From NCBI GenBank assembly GCA_038528235.1, contig JBCBEX010000003.1, positions 1 to 64,000 of the forward strand: 64,000 nucleotides of DNA, written 5' to 3'. A program made the position numbers and the translations under genes. Each line of letters begins with the position of its first letter. The stretch's first letter is position 1. The notes beneath the pieces were generated by a model that was not told the origin of the DNA, did not search any database, and saw only the letters and a program-made list of their open reading frames with translations. Source of the DNA: JBCBEX01 sp038528235 (lineage in GTDB: Bacteria; Bacteroidota; Rhodothermia; Rhodothermales; Rubricoccaceae). Positions 32,901 to 41,140 of this stretch are shown in pieces.

Positions 32901-34069
32901 AGCGAGTCCGACGCGATCGAGCGAAGACTCGGTGAGGCCAAAGCACCGGGCTCACTGCGGTAGACGCCGATGGGCGAGGTCTGGAAGTCCGCGTAGGCCA
33001 CCCCACTGCCCGCCGTGGCGATCCAGAACATCCCCGCGGAGTCGTAGAGCACATCCAGCGCGGGGGCCTGCGGCAGGTTGATCGCGTTGCCCGGAGCGTT
33101 CGAGCGCACCGTGAGGACCTGCTCGGTGTTCGTGTCGAAGAGCACGAACCCCTCGGGGGTGGAGAGCCACAGCCACCCGTTCGGCTCAGCAAAAAGCGTC
33201 TCGATCGGCTGCTGGAGCCGCGCCGCATCGAAGGCCTGTGCCGTTCCGATGCCTGGATCGTAGACACGCAGCCCGTCGGCCGTCCCCATCCACAAGCGAC
33301 CGTCGCGGTCGTGCAAGCTGGCCACGCTCACTCCCGACGCTTCCACGCCAGCGAGATCCTGACGCCGGAGCACACGTGTGCCTGGGGCGACGTGGTAGAG
33401 CCGTCCGTTTTGCATACCCACCCAGAGACCGCCCCCCTCGGCGTCCGCGAGCGCCGTGACGCTAAAGCGGCCGCCATCCCGCAGGTGCACCAGCGCTCCC
33501 GTCGCCGGGTCGCGCCGCACGAGGCCGTCGGCGGTCCCGATCCACAGCGCACCATCCGCACTCTGGTGGAGGGCGTTGACCTGGCCGTTGGGAAGATGTG
33601 CGGCGTCGGGCGCACCGACCGGGATGCGTTCGAACTGCTGCGTGCTCGGTAGGAAACGCGCGGCCCCGGCGCTGTTCATCCCTACCCACAGCGTACCGTC
33701 GCGGGCCACGAGCAGAGCACGCACGACCGGATCTGGCAAGGAAGCTGGATCGTCGGGGTCTAGTTCGAAGACATCGAACTGGTACCCGTCGTAGCGTGCC
33801 AGACCGCCTGCCGTTCCAAACCAAAGGAAGCCGAGCGAATCACGAGCTACGGACGTCGCGAACGTCTGCGGCAAACCGTCTTCGATCGTCAGGTGCTCAA
33901 AACGCAAATCCGCACGCTGAGCGGCACCGCTCCCGACCGTTAGCGCGCCCAACAATATGCAACCAATCCAGCGACCCAGCACCTTACCCCAGGGTACACG
34001 CTCTAACGACTTAGCCTCGCCGTCAGAATACGCACAGGCCAGGCTCGCTGCTAGACTTTTTGACAGCAC
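29918..34069 (-). CDS. hybrid two-component sensor/AraC regulator (HTCS), 1383 aa
   Basis: One-protein signalling system of the Bacteroidota type. Order by residue: short N-terminus with a hydrophobic export segment (~33-50), two seven-bladed Reg_prop-type beta-propellers (~55-690; motifs such as GTLWVGMNSAG, LWIGTADGLVRRD), Y_Y_Y domain (~700-795), transmembrane helix (~803-822), HisKA with SHETRTP (His875), HATPase (N-box Asn992, DTGIGIPP), receiver (VLVVEDAADVRAYL, phosphoacceptor Asp1179, Lys1231), AraC-type HTH (~1280-1383, FNSVSYFTRSFGDAYGRTP). All catalytic residues are present. The start shown is GTG; a GTG at 33982 is possible. The usual targets are polysaccharide-utilisation genes, but no PUL adjoins it. 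Confidence 0.93.
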   Translation of the reverse strand: MLSKSLAASLACAYSDGEAKSLERVPWGKVLGRWIGCILLGALTVGSGAAQRADLRFEHLTIEDGLPQTFATSVARDSLGFLWFGTAGGLARYDGYQFDVFELDPDDPASLPDPVVRALLVARDGTLWVGMNSAGAARFLPSTQQFERIPVGAPDAAHLPNGQVNALHQSADGALWIGTADGLVRRDPATGALVHLRDGGRFSVTALADAEGGGLWVGMQNGRLYHVAPGTRVLRRQDLAGVEASGVSVASLHDRDGRLWMGTADGLRVYDPGIGTAQAFDAARLQQPIETLFAEPNGWLWLSTPEGFVLFDTNTEQVLTVRSNAPGNAINLPQAPALDVLYDSAGMFWIATAGSGVAYADFQTSPIGVYRSEPGALASPSLRSIASDSLAIWAGLNSQGLNRIDRVTGAVTRYPLPTPPPEVPWANQDDATVYGLDFDRRGRLWSVVQWGVRRHTVSGAVAQTYLFPSAAYGIWRPAFVHEDRAGTLWVGGSVLATLDPVTGQFEESLPVIVRAVHEAADGVLWLASNDGLLRYDPRTGARTTFRHDPADPASIPNDALQAVAAQGDSVLWLGSTAGVARFDVATEQATRYSRSNSSLPNNFVNGVLVDDTGYVWVSTNGGLARLDPATGAVTTLSATRGVQGREFNRGAYHKAADGTLMFGGIDGLNVFKPSRLRDNPYPPAVQLRRIVAGADILVPGPGALAAMLDDGEPLRLRSDQDVLSFEYVGLHYAAPEENRYQFILDGADADWQPLTASREARYTHLPPGSYAFRVRARSAYGVWSDDVTLARLVLPPPWWATWWFQLLLVAGVLGTIGALVQWRTTEARARARRLRIEVANRTSDLAREQAQTARQAEALEVANQQQRRLFANLSHETRTPLTLILSPVEDALARDDLGDDLRAMLERVRQNGRRLLHLIDQILDLSRMEVGQTQVRLQRVDLGEFVAALAVAFEGHATRRGLVLSWGTPDERVVGDFDVALLEHILFNLTANAIKYTPEGGKVRVSLSVEDEGATAALRVRDTGIGIPPDQIDRIWERFALVDEGQASSTGIGLALVKEAVELLGGTVGVESRPGFGTTFTVRLSVRDAQLDGAPVGEAYVPQADLADAVPAQPPTVTGRLAGYAAADRTTVLVVEDAADVRAYLASLLRADYLVVEAADGEAGLAKARERTPDLVVSDVAMPRMDGLALAEALRADPDLGFVPIVLLTARADVEDRVAGLESGADAYLAKPFDPRELRATVASLLASRRAWRERHTATPTPVIDAFPGVVSADEDLRARIESVIHERFADPAFSARDLAEAVGLSGSQLRRRTHELLSATPTEAIRAYRLAQGALLLRKESGTVAEVAYAVGFNSVSYFTRSFGDAYGRTPTAYIAEGKEIG

Positions 34070-34212
34070 CCAGGCCGCGAATCGTCGCAGAGTCAGCAGG
34101 TCGCTGGGGTGTCACCAAATTGCTCCCTTCGAGGAGACTGTCACGCCCGGTCCTTCGCCGCGAATCGCCGTAGTTTCTCGCCGTCTGCTTCGCTCATCAA
34201 CCCCCGCCGACA

Positions 34213-34665
34213 ATGGGCCGCGTCATCCAGACCGGCGATACGCCCGCCAAGCGCCGCCGCGCCCACCAGCGCTCCTGCGCCGAAGTCCTCCGCCTACTCG
34301 CCCAGAACGCCGGCCTCGCCACCGGCCGCTTCGACGAGGAGGCGCGCGACATGGTGGCGTTCCTCGTCCACAACCTGCGCGGCATCTACCGCACCATCGA
34401 CGAGAGCGCGCACGCCTGGGACGAGCGCAACTACTGGAAGAAGTCCGAGAAGCTGCGTGCCGACTGGCTCTGGGCGCGCTACGCTGCCGACGACCTCGAA
34501 GCGCTGCTGCTGACGCAGAACTGGGCAGCCATCCCGCCCGCGCTGATCGCCCTCGTACCGCGCTTTCAGGACGTGACCGTGACCAAGCTCACCCGCGACT
34601 CCGACTGGTGGTGCGGTGCCTACCGCGCCCTCCAGCGCGCCGCTGCGAAGAAGGCGGAAGCGTAA
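34213..34665 (+). CDS. conserved hypothetical protein, 150 aa
   Basis: Soluble helical protein with an Arg-rich N-terminus (PAKRRRAHQRSCAEVLRLLA) and a Trp-rich core (WKKSEKLRADWLWARYAADD, DSDWWCGAYRALQRA). No family recognised. ATG 34213 is just after an A-rich leader. The stop overlaps the start of the next gene (TAATG), so the two are translationally coupled and their products may act together. The long HTCS gene is divergent. Confidence 0.75.
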   Translation: MGRVIQTGDTPAKRRRAHQRSCAEVLRLLAQNAGLATGRFDEEARDMVAFLVHNLRGIYRTIDESAHAWDERNYWKKSEKLRADWLWARYAADDLEALLLTQNWAAIPPALIALVPRFQDVTVTKLTRDSDWWCGAYRALQRAAAKKAEA

Positions 34666-34952
34666 TGGTGCCGGTGCTCATCAGCATCGGGGTCCACGGC
34701 AGTCTCTTCCTGCTTTATTTCCTCTATGCCTCCTCGTTCTTGCGCGACACGCGAAGTGGAGGAATGGACATCGCCTTCGCGTGGCTTCTGCGTCAGGCCA
34801 GTGAACTCCACATCCAAGGTGTGCTTGTCTGGGCGCTTGTCTTTCCTTCTTTCGCGAGCCTAGCAGGCGTAGCGACGAGTGCCTTGCTAGTTGCCTTAGC
34901 GTTCCGCTTCGGGGGAAGCTGGATCGCGTTTATGTGGAAGCGCTATAGCTAG
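34665..34952 (+). CDS. small integral membrane protein, 95 aa
   Basis: About three hydrophobic segments (VLISIGVHGSLFLLYFLYAS, LVWALVFPSFASLAGVATSALLV, LAFRFGGSWIAFMW) with short loops; predicted inner-membrane. Starts at the ATG that overlaps the stop of the preceding gene. Not recognised. Followed by convergent TolC-like gene. Confidence 0.72.
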   Translation: MVPVLISIGVHGSLFLLYFLYASSFLRDTRSGGMDIAFAWLLRQASELHIQGVLVWALVFPSFASLAGVATSALLVALAFRFGGSWIAFMWKRYS

Positions 34953-35029
34953 CCGGGCGGTGCTCCACTGCTCGTCCTGTTCGCCTAGCACAGCGTCCCC
35001 CGAGTGCGCATCAGCGCAGATGGCTGGTG

Positions 35030-36421
35030 TCAGCCGAACAGTGCGCCGCTGGCGAGGCGCGTCGGAAGCGTGCCGGTAGCGTCGAGGAGCGTGAGCACGG
35101 CCACGTTGTAGGCGCGGACCGCAGCGAGTTCAGCGGCGCGGGCGTCGAGGTCGGCGCGGACGGCGGCGACGAGGTTGTCCGTCGTCCCGAAGCCGAGGTC
35201 GGCGTTGATCTGCTCGGTGCGTAGCCAGTCGCCCGCGATGGCCGTGGCTTCCTCGCGGGAGGCGAGTGCCTCCTCGGCAATCACGAGTTGCCGGTAGGCT
35301 TCCTCGACGTCAAACAGGATGAGTTGCTCGGCGGCGGTGCGCTGGGCGCGGACTTCGTCGCGCTCGGCGATGGCCTGGGCGACCTTGGCGCGCGTCTGGT
35401 GGTAGGCGAGGTTGAGGCGAATGCCCACGCCAGCGCGGAGGCCCGTCCCTAGGAAATCGTCGGAGACGTAGGGGTTGGCCTGCTGACGGCGCCCGGCCGC
35501 ATAACGTCCTCCCTGGGTGATGCTGAGGAAGAGCTTCGGGTAGAAATCGGAGCGTGCCACCCGGACGAGCGCGTCGCGCGCGGCATAGCCCGCCTGCGCC
35601 CGGCGCATCTCCGAGCGCTGCGCAAGGGCGACATCCTGGTAGACACTCAGGGCGTCCCGTTGAAACGTCACCGCCGTGAGGTCGAGGTCGGCGGGCATGA
35701 CAACGGCGTTGGGCGTGAGCACCTGGCGGGCGAGCGCGATCCGCGCCAGCGCCGCCTGCTCGCGCACCTCGGCTACCTGGCGACGATACTCCTGCTCGAA
35801 GAGCCGCAGTTGAAAGAGGTCGGCGTCGTCCACGTCCGGATCGCCCTCGTCGAGGAGCGCCTGAAGCTCGCGCTGGGCCACGCCGAGCGCATCGCCCGCC
35901 TCCGCGGTGAGCGCATCGAGGCGCTGCGTGAGGAGGAGCGTGTAGTAGAGGTCGCCCGTCCGCAGCGCGACCTCGCTCGCCTTTTGGTCTACCTCCGCCG
36001 CTTCCAGACGGACACCGGCCTCCGCCGCAGCAATCTGCCCGCCCAACTCACCTGCGGTGTAGAGCGGCTGGAGGAGTTCGATCTCGTACTGGTTGTAGGG
36101 CCGCGGGTCAGCCCAGTCGTTGCGGAGTTCGGAGTTGAGATACTGCGCGTTGAGATCCAGCGCCGGGTCGACTCCCCTCAGGCCGGGTGCGACGGCATGG
36201 CCGGTGGTGAGTGTGAACTCGGTGGCGTAGCGCGAGCGCCGCGCCTGCTGCGCGCGGGCCTCGGCGAAGTCCTGCCCCGCTGCTTCGATGGCGACCTCCG
36301 GGCTGCCGTCGAGCGCGCGCTGCATGGCCTCGGCGAGGTCGAGGCGGAGCGTGTCCGGCGAGGCGGACGGCTGGGCCGCCGCGAGCGGGGCCGTGAGCAG
36401 GAGCAGCAGGAGCAGGCGCAT
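35030..36421 (-). CDS. TolC-family outer-membrane efflux protein, 463 aa
   Basis: Outer-membrane channel that would join an efflux pump. ATG (complement 36419-36421) gives signal peptide MRLLLLLLLTAPLAAAQ. Two repeated halves rich in long helices, typical of TolC/OEP proteins: LAEAMQRALDGSPEVAIEA, GVRLEAAEVDQKASEVALRTGDLYYTLL, and in the second half ALVRVARSDFYPKLFLSI and TTDNLVAAVRADLDARAAELAAVRAYNVAVLTLLDATG. Length is in the usual range (430-480). No adaptor or RND pump lies beside it, so partner unknown. Confidence 0.93.
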   Translation of the reverse strand: MRLLLLLLLTAPLAAAQPSASPDTLRLDLAEAMQRALDGSPEVAIEAAGQDFAEARAQQARRSRYATEFTLTTGHAVAPGLRGVDPALDLNAQYLNSELRNDWADPRPYNQYEIELLQPLYTAGELGGQIAAAEAGVRLEAAEVDQKASEVALRTGDLYYTLLLTQRLDALTAEAGDALGVAQRELQALLDEGDPDVDDADLFQLRLFEQEYRRQVAEVREQAALARIALARQVLTPNAVVMPADLDLTAVTFQRDALSVYQDVALAQRSEMRRAQAGYAARDALVRVARSDFYPKLFLSITQGGRYAAGRRQQANPYVSDDFLGTGLRAGVGIRLNLAYHQTRAKVAQAIAERDEVRAQRTAAEQLILFDVEEAYRQLVIAEEALASREEATAIAGDWLRTEQINADLGFGTTDNLVAAVRADLDARAAELAAVRAYNVAVLTLLDATGTLPTRLASGALFG

Positions 36422-36601
36422 GAAACGAAACCGAAGGCTGATGGGCAACGGCCGCAAAGTACCCGCGCGGTACGAGTCGAGGACGAACCGAAGTCCCGGA
36501 CAGCCGAGCCGCGACGCCGACGGGTAACGCCGCCGCGATTCTTCGCTTGACACGGCACCAGCCCACCAGCACCTTTACAGACCACCATCCCCCCTCGCCC
36601 A

Positions 36602-36892
36602 ATGTCCTCCAGCAGTCCCCAATCGCTCGGCGCCGTGCTCCAGTCCGTCATCGACCGGATGGGCGCGCGGCAGCGCATCGACGAGGTACGAGCCATCGAG
36701 CAGTGGGCGCACCTCGCCGGGCCGACCGTCAACGGCGTCACGTCGAAGGTGTGGGTGCGCGAGGGCGTGCTGTTCGTCCACCTCACCTCGGCGATGTGGC
36801 GGCACCAGCTCCACCTCCAGCGCGAGCGCTGGCGCGAGCGGCTCAACCAGCAGCTCGGCCGCGAGGTCATACGCGAGATCGTGTTCCGGTAG
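36602..36892 (+). CDS. DciA-like DUF721 protein, 96 aa
   Basis: Short form of the DUF721/DciA family, which loads the replicative helicase DnaB in bacteria lacking DnaC. Seen: LGAVLQSVIDRMG, WAHLAGPTVNGVTSKVWVREGVLFVHLTSAMWRHQLHLQRERW, ending REIVFR. Only the core domain is present, as in other Bacteroidota. ATG at 36602 is divergent from the efflux gene. No partner genes next to it. Confidence 0.85.
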   Translation: MSSSSPQSLGAVLQSVIDRMGARQRIDEVRAIEQWAHLAGPTVNGVTSKVWVREGVLFVHLTSAMWRHQLHLQRERWRERLNQQLGREVIREIVFR

Positions 36893-37039
36893 GCGGCGTC
36901 CGGCACGCCCACGTCTCGACAGGTCTAACCGTGGCAGTCTGACCAAGGAATGGTCCATCGCGGGCTCTTTCCTGACGGGCTTCGGGTTGGTATCCTCCGC
37001 GTGACCGCTGCGTCCCCTCCACCCCACCCCTCGCTCGTC

Positions 37040-38116
37040 ATGTCTCAGCGCTTCCGCCTCGTTGCGGCGCGGTGCGCCCTCGTTGTTGTACTGCTCGGCC
37101 CTACCGTCGCCTCCGTGGCGCACGCCCAAGATGTCCCGCCGCCGCCTGCCGTTGCGGCCGACCCTGACAGCGTGAGTGCCGACAGCGCCGCGGCTGCACT
37201 CACCGACTTGCTCCAACGGCTGCGCGACCAGCAGACCGAGGAGGACGATAGCCTCCAGATGACCGGGGACGGCTGGATCGTCGTGGTGTCGGAGGAGTAT
37301 GGCTACCGTATTGAGTTTCCAGCGCCTCCCATCACGCAGAGCACGGCACCCAACGTAGAGTTGAAGCTCTATGAGCCCTCCGAGGACGATGGCTACGTGG
37401 CCCTCGCGGTCCGCGTCGATCCCGACCTCGCAGAGTCCTTCACACAAGCCCAGGTCATCGACAACGCCGTGCAGCGTACAGTGAGCGCCCTTGACGGGAC
37501 CCTCGTTCGAGACGAGAAGACCATCATCCAGGGCTATCCCGCACGCGTGGTTGTCATCCAATCGACCAGCGGACAGCGGATCGGCTACCAGTACGTCCTC
37601 GCCGAGGGCCTCCTCTACTCCATAGGCCAGTCGGTAGCCTCGGGCGACGTGGACACCTTCGAGACGGGAAGGTTCTTCCAGGGCTTCCGGATCGACGCCT
37701 CGCTGACCTACCCCCGCCTCGCGCGGCTGATGGACGAAGCGGGCATCCTCTACACCCGCGACGAAAACGGCTTCAACGTGGTGTTCGACCTCGACGAGGA
37801 CCGCGTCCAGAGCGTCTACGTGAGCAACGAGCAGTACACCGCCAACGGGGCCACCGTCACGCCGCTCTTCGGCCTCGTCTATCGGGGGAGCAAGCTGCCC
37901 CCGGCCGAAATCGCCCAGCAGTTGCTCATCGAGAACGGGCGCTTCGACACGGGAAGCTACCGGGTCTACGGCAACGAGGACGGCAGCTATACGCTCGCCT
38001 TCGTGTCGTACGTCCCGATTGATGCCGACGCCGAGGTGCTCGACGAACTGCTGTGGTTCACCGCACGCCGCGCCGACGCCGTCGAAAAAGACCTCCTCAA
38101 CCAGGACAAGTGGTAA
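37040..38116 (+). CDS. hypothetical exported protein, 358 aa
   Basis: Unrecognised. ATG 37040 (MSQRFRL) gives a signal peptide with Ala-rich core ending VAHAQD; an in-frame ATG at 36950 would add 30 residues. The mature protein is acidic with a Pro/Ala linker, then beta-rich segments (GYRIEFPAPPITQ, FNVVFDLDEDRVQSVYVSNEQY). It could be periplasmic. Ends 4 bp before the start of the DUF1684 gene, so both are in one operon. Confidence 0.78.
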   Translation: MSQRFRLVAARCALVVVLLGPTVASVAHAQDVPPPPAVAADPDSVSADSAAAALTDLLQRLRDQQTEEDDSLQMTGDGWIVVVSEEYGYRIEFPAPPITQSTAPNVELKLYEPSEDDGYVALAVRVDPDLAESFTQAQVIDNAVQRTVSALDGTLVRDEKTIIQGYPARVVVIQSTSGQRIGYQYVLAEGLLYSIGQSVASGDVDTFETGRFFQGFRIDASLTYPRLARLMDEAGILYTRDENGFNVVFDLDEDRVQSVYVSNEQYTANGATVTPLFGLVYRGSKLPPAEIAQQLLIENGRFDTGSYRVYGNEDGSYTLAFVSYVPIDADAEVLDELLWFTARRADAVEKDLLNQDKW

Positions 38117-38120
38117 CCCG

Positions 38121-39242
38121 ATGACCTTCCAGCGCCTCGTCTTCGGTGCGCTCTGCGCCGCGCTGATCGCCGCAGCCCCCGCCCTCGCCCAGCCGCTCGA
38201 CGGTTACGACCGGGCCGCCTACGTCGTCAGCGTCAAGGCCGAGCGCGCCGAGACAGACGCGGAGTTTCGCGACCCGCTAGAAACCGTCCTCGATCCCCGT
38301 AGCCGAGCCGTCTACGATGGCCTCGTCTACTATGCCGTGGACCCGGCCTTTCGGATCGCCCCCGAGGTCGAGTGGATCGAGGACGGCGAGGTGGTGACCC
38401 TACCCGCCACGGGCACGATCACCAGCGACTACCGCCGCGCGGCCCTGCTCCGCTTCACCGTCGACGGTGACCCGCACACGCTCACGGCCTACGAGTCCGT
38501 GGAGACGGAGTCCGACAGCCTCTTCATTCCCTTCCGCGACGCTACGAGCGGACGCACCACCTACGGCGGCGGGCGCTACCTCTCGGTCCCGCACCCCGGC
38601 GCCAACGCCGCGACGGCCGACCTCGACTTCAACAAGGCCACAAACCCTTCGTGCGCCTACAGCCCGGCCTATTCCTGTCCCATCCCGCCCGAGGAAAACA
38701 CCCTAAGCGCGTCCATCGAAGCGGGCGTACGCAAACCACCGCAAGCTCTTATCGAGGCACTCGATTCGCCCTGGCCCGACGAGTGGACGGTCGTTCCTAT
38801 CGGGGAGTCAGGCTATGAGGTAGCGCTGCCGTTCGGGACGACGGTTAAGGCAGAAACCGACGCCCAGGGAATGCGCACAGTCGAAGGGTACCTCTCTGTG
38901 GGAACGCTTGGATTTATGATTGGAGGCTTCGAGGTGCCCCTGCTCAATGAAGCAACGGAAGAGGAGCGGGCCCAAATCGCGGACTTGTTGGTGACGATGA
39001 TGCACCAGCAAGGAGAGATGGACCTGCAAGAGCGCTGGACGGAGGCATTACCAGCAGGCCCCTCGATCGCGGCTCGCACCACGACGGAGAATGAGCCCGT
39101 GGCGGTTCGCTTCCTCGTCCTTGACAGCTGGTTCCTCATGCTGTTTGTGAACGACGCTGACGCGACCGGCTGGGGCCTGGAGGACCAGGACGGCGCAGCC
39201 GTCGCCACCCGGTTCTTCGAGAGCTTGCGCCCGGTGGAGTAG
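38121..39242 (+). CDS. exported DUF1684-domain protein, 373 aa
   Basis: Signal peptide (RLVFGALCAALIAAAPALAQ) then a DUF1684 domain (about 30-200), marked by FIPFRDATSGRTTYGGGRYL, PHPGANAATADLDFNKATNP and SYSCPIPPEEN-type segments. The C-terminal third (~210-373) is distinct, with DSPWPDEWTVVPIGESGYEV, and lower GC than its start; no family known to me. In the family DUF1684 is uncharacterised. Stop TAG abuts the convergent gene's stop: bases 39240-39245 tagcta encode both. Confidence 0.85.
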   Translation: MTFQRLVFGALCAALIAAAPALAQPLDGYDRAAYVVSVKAERAETDAEFRDPLETVLDPRSRAVYDGLVYYAVDPAFRIAPEVEWIEDGEVVTLPATGTITSDYRRAALLRFTVDGDPHTLTAYESVETESDSLFIPFRDATSGRTTYGGGRYLSVPHPGANAATADLDFNKATNPSCAYSPAYSCPIPPEENTLSASIEAGVRKPPQALIEALDSPWPDEWTVVPIGESGYEVALPFGTTVKAETDAQGMRTVEGYLSVGTLGFMIGGFEVPLLNEATEEERAQIADLLVTMMHQQGEMDLQERWTEALPAGPSIAARTTTENEPVAVRFLVLDSWFLMLFVNDADATGWGLEDQDGAAVATRFFESLRPVE

Positions 39243-39755
39243 CTATAGCCCGAAGCCGACGCCGATACGGAGGCTCGGGTCCTGCGCGCCGAGCTCGCCG
39301 TAGACCACGAGGCCGTTTTCAAACTGATAGGCTCCGCGTATGAAGGGGTCGATGAAGACCCGAAAGGCGCGGGCGCGGCTGGCCGCCGTTTGCTCGTAGA
39401 GCGCAAAGAGGAACGACGGCCCGAACCGCAACCCCACGTCGAGGTCGGCGCGCTCGGCGTTGAGCGCGCCGGTGAGGTTGCCGGCCCGCAGCACCCGAAT
39501 GCTCCCACCGACGCCCGCCGCGATGCGCAGTTCGCCATCGGCGCCATCCTTGCGCGGGGTGAAGCCCGCGTAGAACGTCGCCTCGCGCGTGAGGAGCGTT
39601 GCGAGGGGGAGCGCATAGCTCGCCTGCAGGCCGATGCCGGGGACCGTTCCCGCGCCGAGCCACAGCACCGGCGCGTCGGGAATGCCGAGCGTCTCCTGCG
39701 CCGCCGCAGACGCCGGGACGAGGAGGACAAGCAGGACGAGCAGCGCGTGGCGCAT
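39243..39755 (-). CDS. outer-membrane beta-barrel-like exported protein, 170 aa
   Basis: ATG (complement 39753-39755) gives signal peptide MRHALLVLLVLLVPASAAAQ. The mature part has alternating hydrophobic/aromatic segments typical of small beta-barrels (GIGLQASYALPLATLL, ATFYAGFTPR, LDVGLRFGPSFLFALYEQT) and ends in LRIGVGFGL with near-terminal Phe. Function unknown. Its 5' leader is the CACAC repeat at 39765-39786. Convergent with the DUF1684 gene with zero spacing. Confidence 0.72.
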   Translation of the reverse strand: MRHALLVLLVLLVPASAAAQETLGIPDAPVLWLGAGTVPGIGLQASYALPLATLLTREATFYAGFTPRKDGADGELRIAAGVGGSIRVLRAGNLTGALNAERADLDVGLRFGPSFLFALYEQTAASRARAFRVFIDPFIRGAYQFENGLVVYGELGAQDPSLRIGVGFGL

Positions 39756-39764
39756 CGGCGGGGC

Positions 39765-39786
39765 GTGTAGGCGTGTAGGCGTGTGG
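39765..39786 (-). repeat. CACAC-type leader repeat upstream of the 39243-39755 gene
   Basis: On the gene's strand it reads as repeats of CACACGCCTA/TACACGCC immediately before the start codon. Similar to 39987-40024 and 50968-51003. Confidence 0.5.
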
Positions 39787-39986
39787 TGAGTAAACCGGCC
39801 ACGATAGAGTACGCCCAATTACCACCATGGGCACGACGTCGACTCCGAGCCTACTCCCCCCGCGTGCACCCACACACCCTTACACGCGCATGCTCCCGCA
39901 CCCCGCCAGCTTCTTCGCCGAGAATCAGAGGCAGCGGCGCGACCACTTCACCGGGGCAACGTATGCTGCCCGGCTGTGGCTTTAGC

Positions 39987-40024
39987 TACCTCCACACGTT
40001 CGCACCCTCACACCTGCACACAGA
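39987..40024 (+). repeat. CACAC-type leader repeat upstream of ychF
   Basis: Degenerate tandem words cctccacacgttcgcaccctcacac ending three bases before the ATG of the YchF gene, where a Shine-Dalgarno would normally be. Confidence 0.55.
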
Positions 40025-40027
40025 ACC

Positions 40028-41122
40028 ATGGCGCTGCGCGTCGGCATCGTAGGCCTCCCCAACGTCGGCAAGTCCACGCTCTTCAACGCGCTCAGCGAGG
40101 CGGGCGCAGAGGCGGCCAACTACCCCTTCTGCACCATCGAGCCGAACGTGGGCGTGGTGCCCGTCCCCGACACGCGCCTCGACCGGCTCACCGAACTTGC
40201 GGACTCCGCGCAGACGATCCCCGCCGTGATCGAGTTCGTGGACATCGCCGGGCTGGTGGCGGGCGCGTCGAAGGGTGAGGGTCTCGGCAACCAGTTCCTC
40301 AGCCACATCCGCGAGGTCGACGCCATCGTGCATGTCGTCCGCTGCTTCGACGACACCAACGTGGTCCACGTCAGCGGCTCCGTCGACCCCGCGCGCGACA
40401 TCGAGGTCATCGACACGGAGTTGATCCTGAAGGACCTCGACACGGTCGCCAAGCGCACCGACCGCGTGCGCAAGCAGGTCAAGGTCGGCGACAAGGACGC
40501 GAAGGCCGAGCTGGCCTTCCTCGAACGCCTCGACGCGCACCTCGCCGAGGGCCTGCCCGCACGCACGTTGGAGACGACGGACCAGGAGCAGGACTTCCTG
40601 CGCCCGATGTTTTTGCTCACGAGCAAAGCCGTTCTCTACGCCGCCAACGTGGCCGAGGAAGACCTACTGGACGGCAACGCCTACGTCGAGCAGGTGCGCG
40701 CACTCGCCGACAAAGAGGGCGCGGGCGTGGTGGTCGTCTCCGCCGAGTTCGAGGCGCAGCTCGCCGACCTCGACGACGAGGATCGCGCCGAATTCCTGGC
40801 GACGGCGGGCGTGGAGACGCCGGGCCTCGAACGGCTCGTGCGCGCCGCCTACGCGCTCCTCGGGCTCATCACCTACTTCACCGCCGGGCCGAAGGAGTCG
40901 CGCGCCTGGACGATCACGCGCGGCACGAAGGCCCCGCAGGCCGCCGGCGTGATCCACTCTGACTTCGAGCGCGGCTTCATCCGCGCCGAGACGATCAAGT
41001 TCGCCGCCTACGACCAGCACGGCTCGGAGGCCGCCGCCCGCGACGCCGGCGCGATGCGCTCCGAGGGCAAGGAGTACGTCGTGGAAGACGGCGACGTGTT
41101 ACTCTTCCGGTTCAACGTCTAA
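40028..41122 (+). CDS. ychF: YchF/Obg-related GTPase (EngD), 364 aa
   Basis: Universal P-loop ATPase/GTPase associated with the ribosome and stress responses. G1 motif GLPNVGKSTLFNAL, NYPFCTIEPNVGVV (G2 region), DIAGLVAGASKGEGLGNQFL (G3), AANVAEEDLLDG (NxxE in place of NKxD; YchF proteins prefer ATP), followed by a TGS-type C-terminal domain ending KEYVVEDGDVLLFRFNV. Full family length. ATG 40028. The following lipoprotein gene is on the same strand 18 bp away. Confidence 0.98.
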   Translation: MALRVGIVGLPNVGKSTLFNALSEAGAEAANYPFCTIEPNVGVVPVPDTRLDRLTELADSAQTIPAVIEFVDIAGLVAGASKGEGLGNQFLSHIREVDAIVHVVRCFDDTNVVHVSGSVDPARDIEVIDTELILKDLDTVAKRTDRVRKQVKVGDKDAKAELAFLERLDAHLAEGLPARTLETTDQEQDFLRPMFLLTSKAVLYAANVAEEDLLDGNAYVEQVRALADKEGAGVVVVSAEFEAQLADLDDEDRAEFLATAGVETPGLERLVRAAYALLGLITYFTAGPKESRAWTITRGTKAPQAAGVIHSDFERGFIRAETIKFAAYDQHGSEAAARDAGAMRSEGKEYVVEDGDVLLFRFNV

Positions 41123-41140
41123 CCCACCAACACGCCACCA

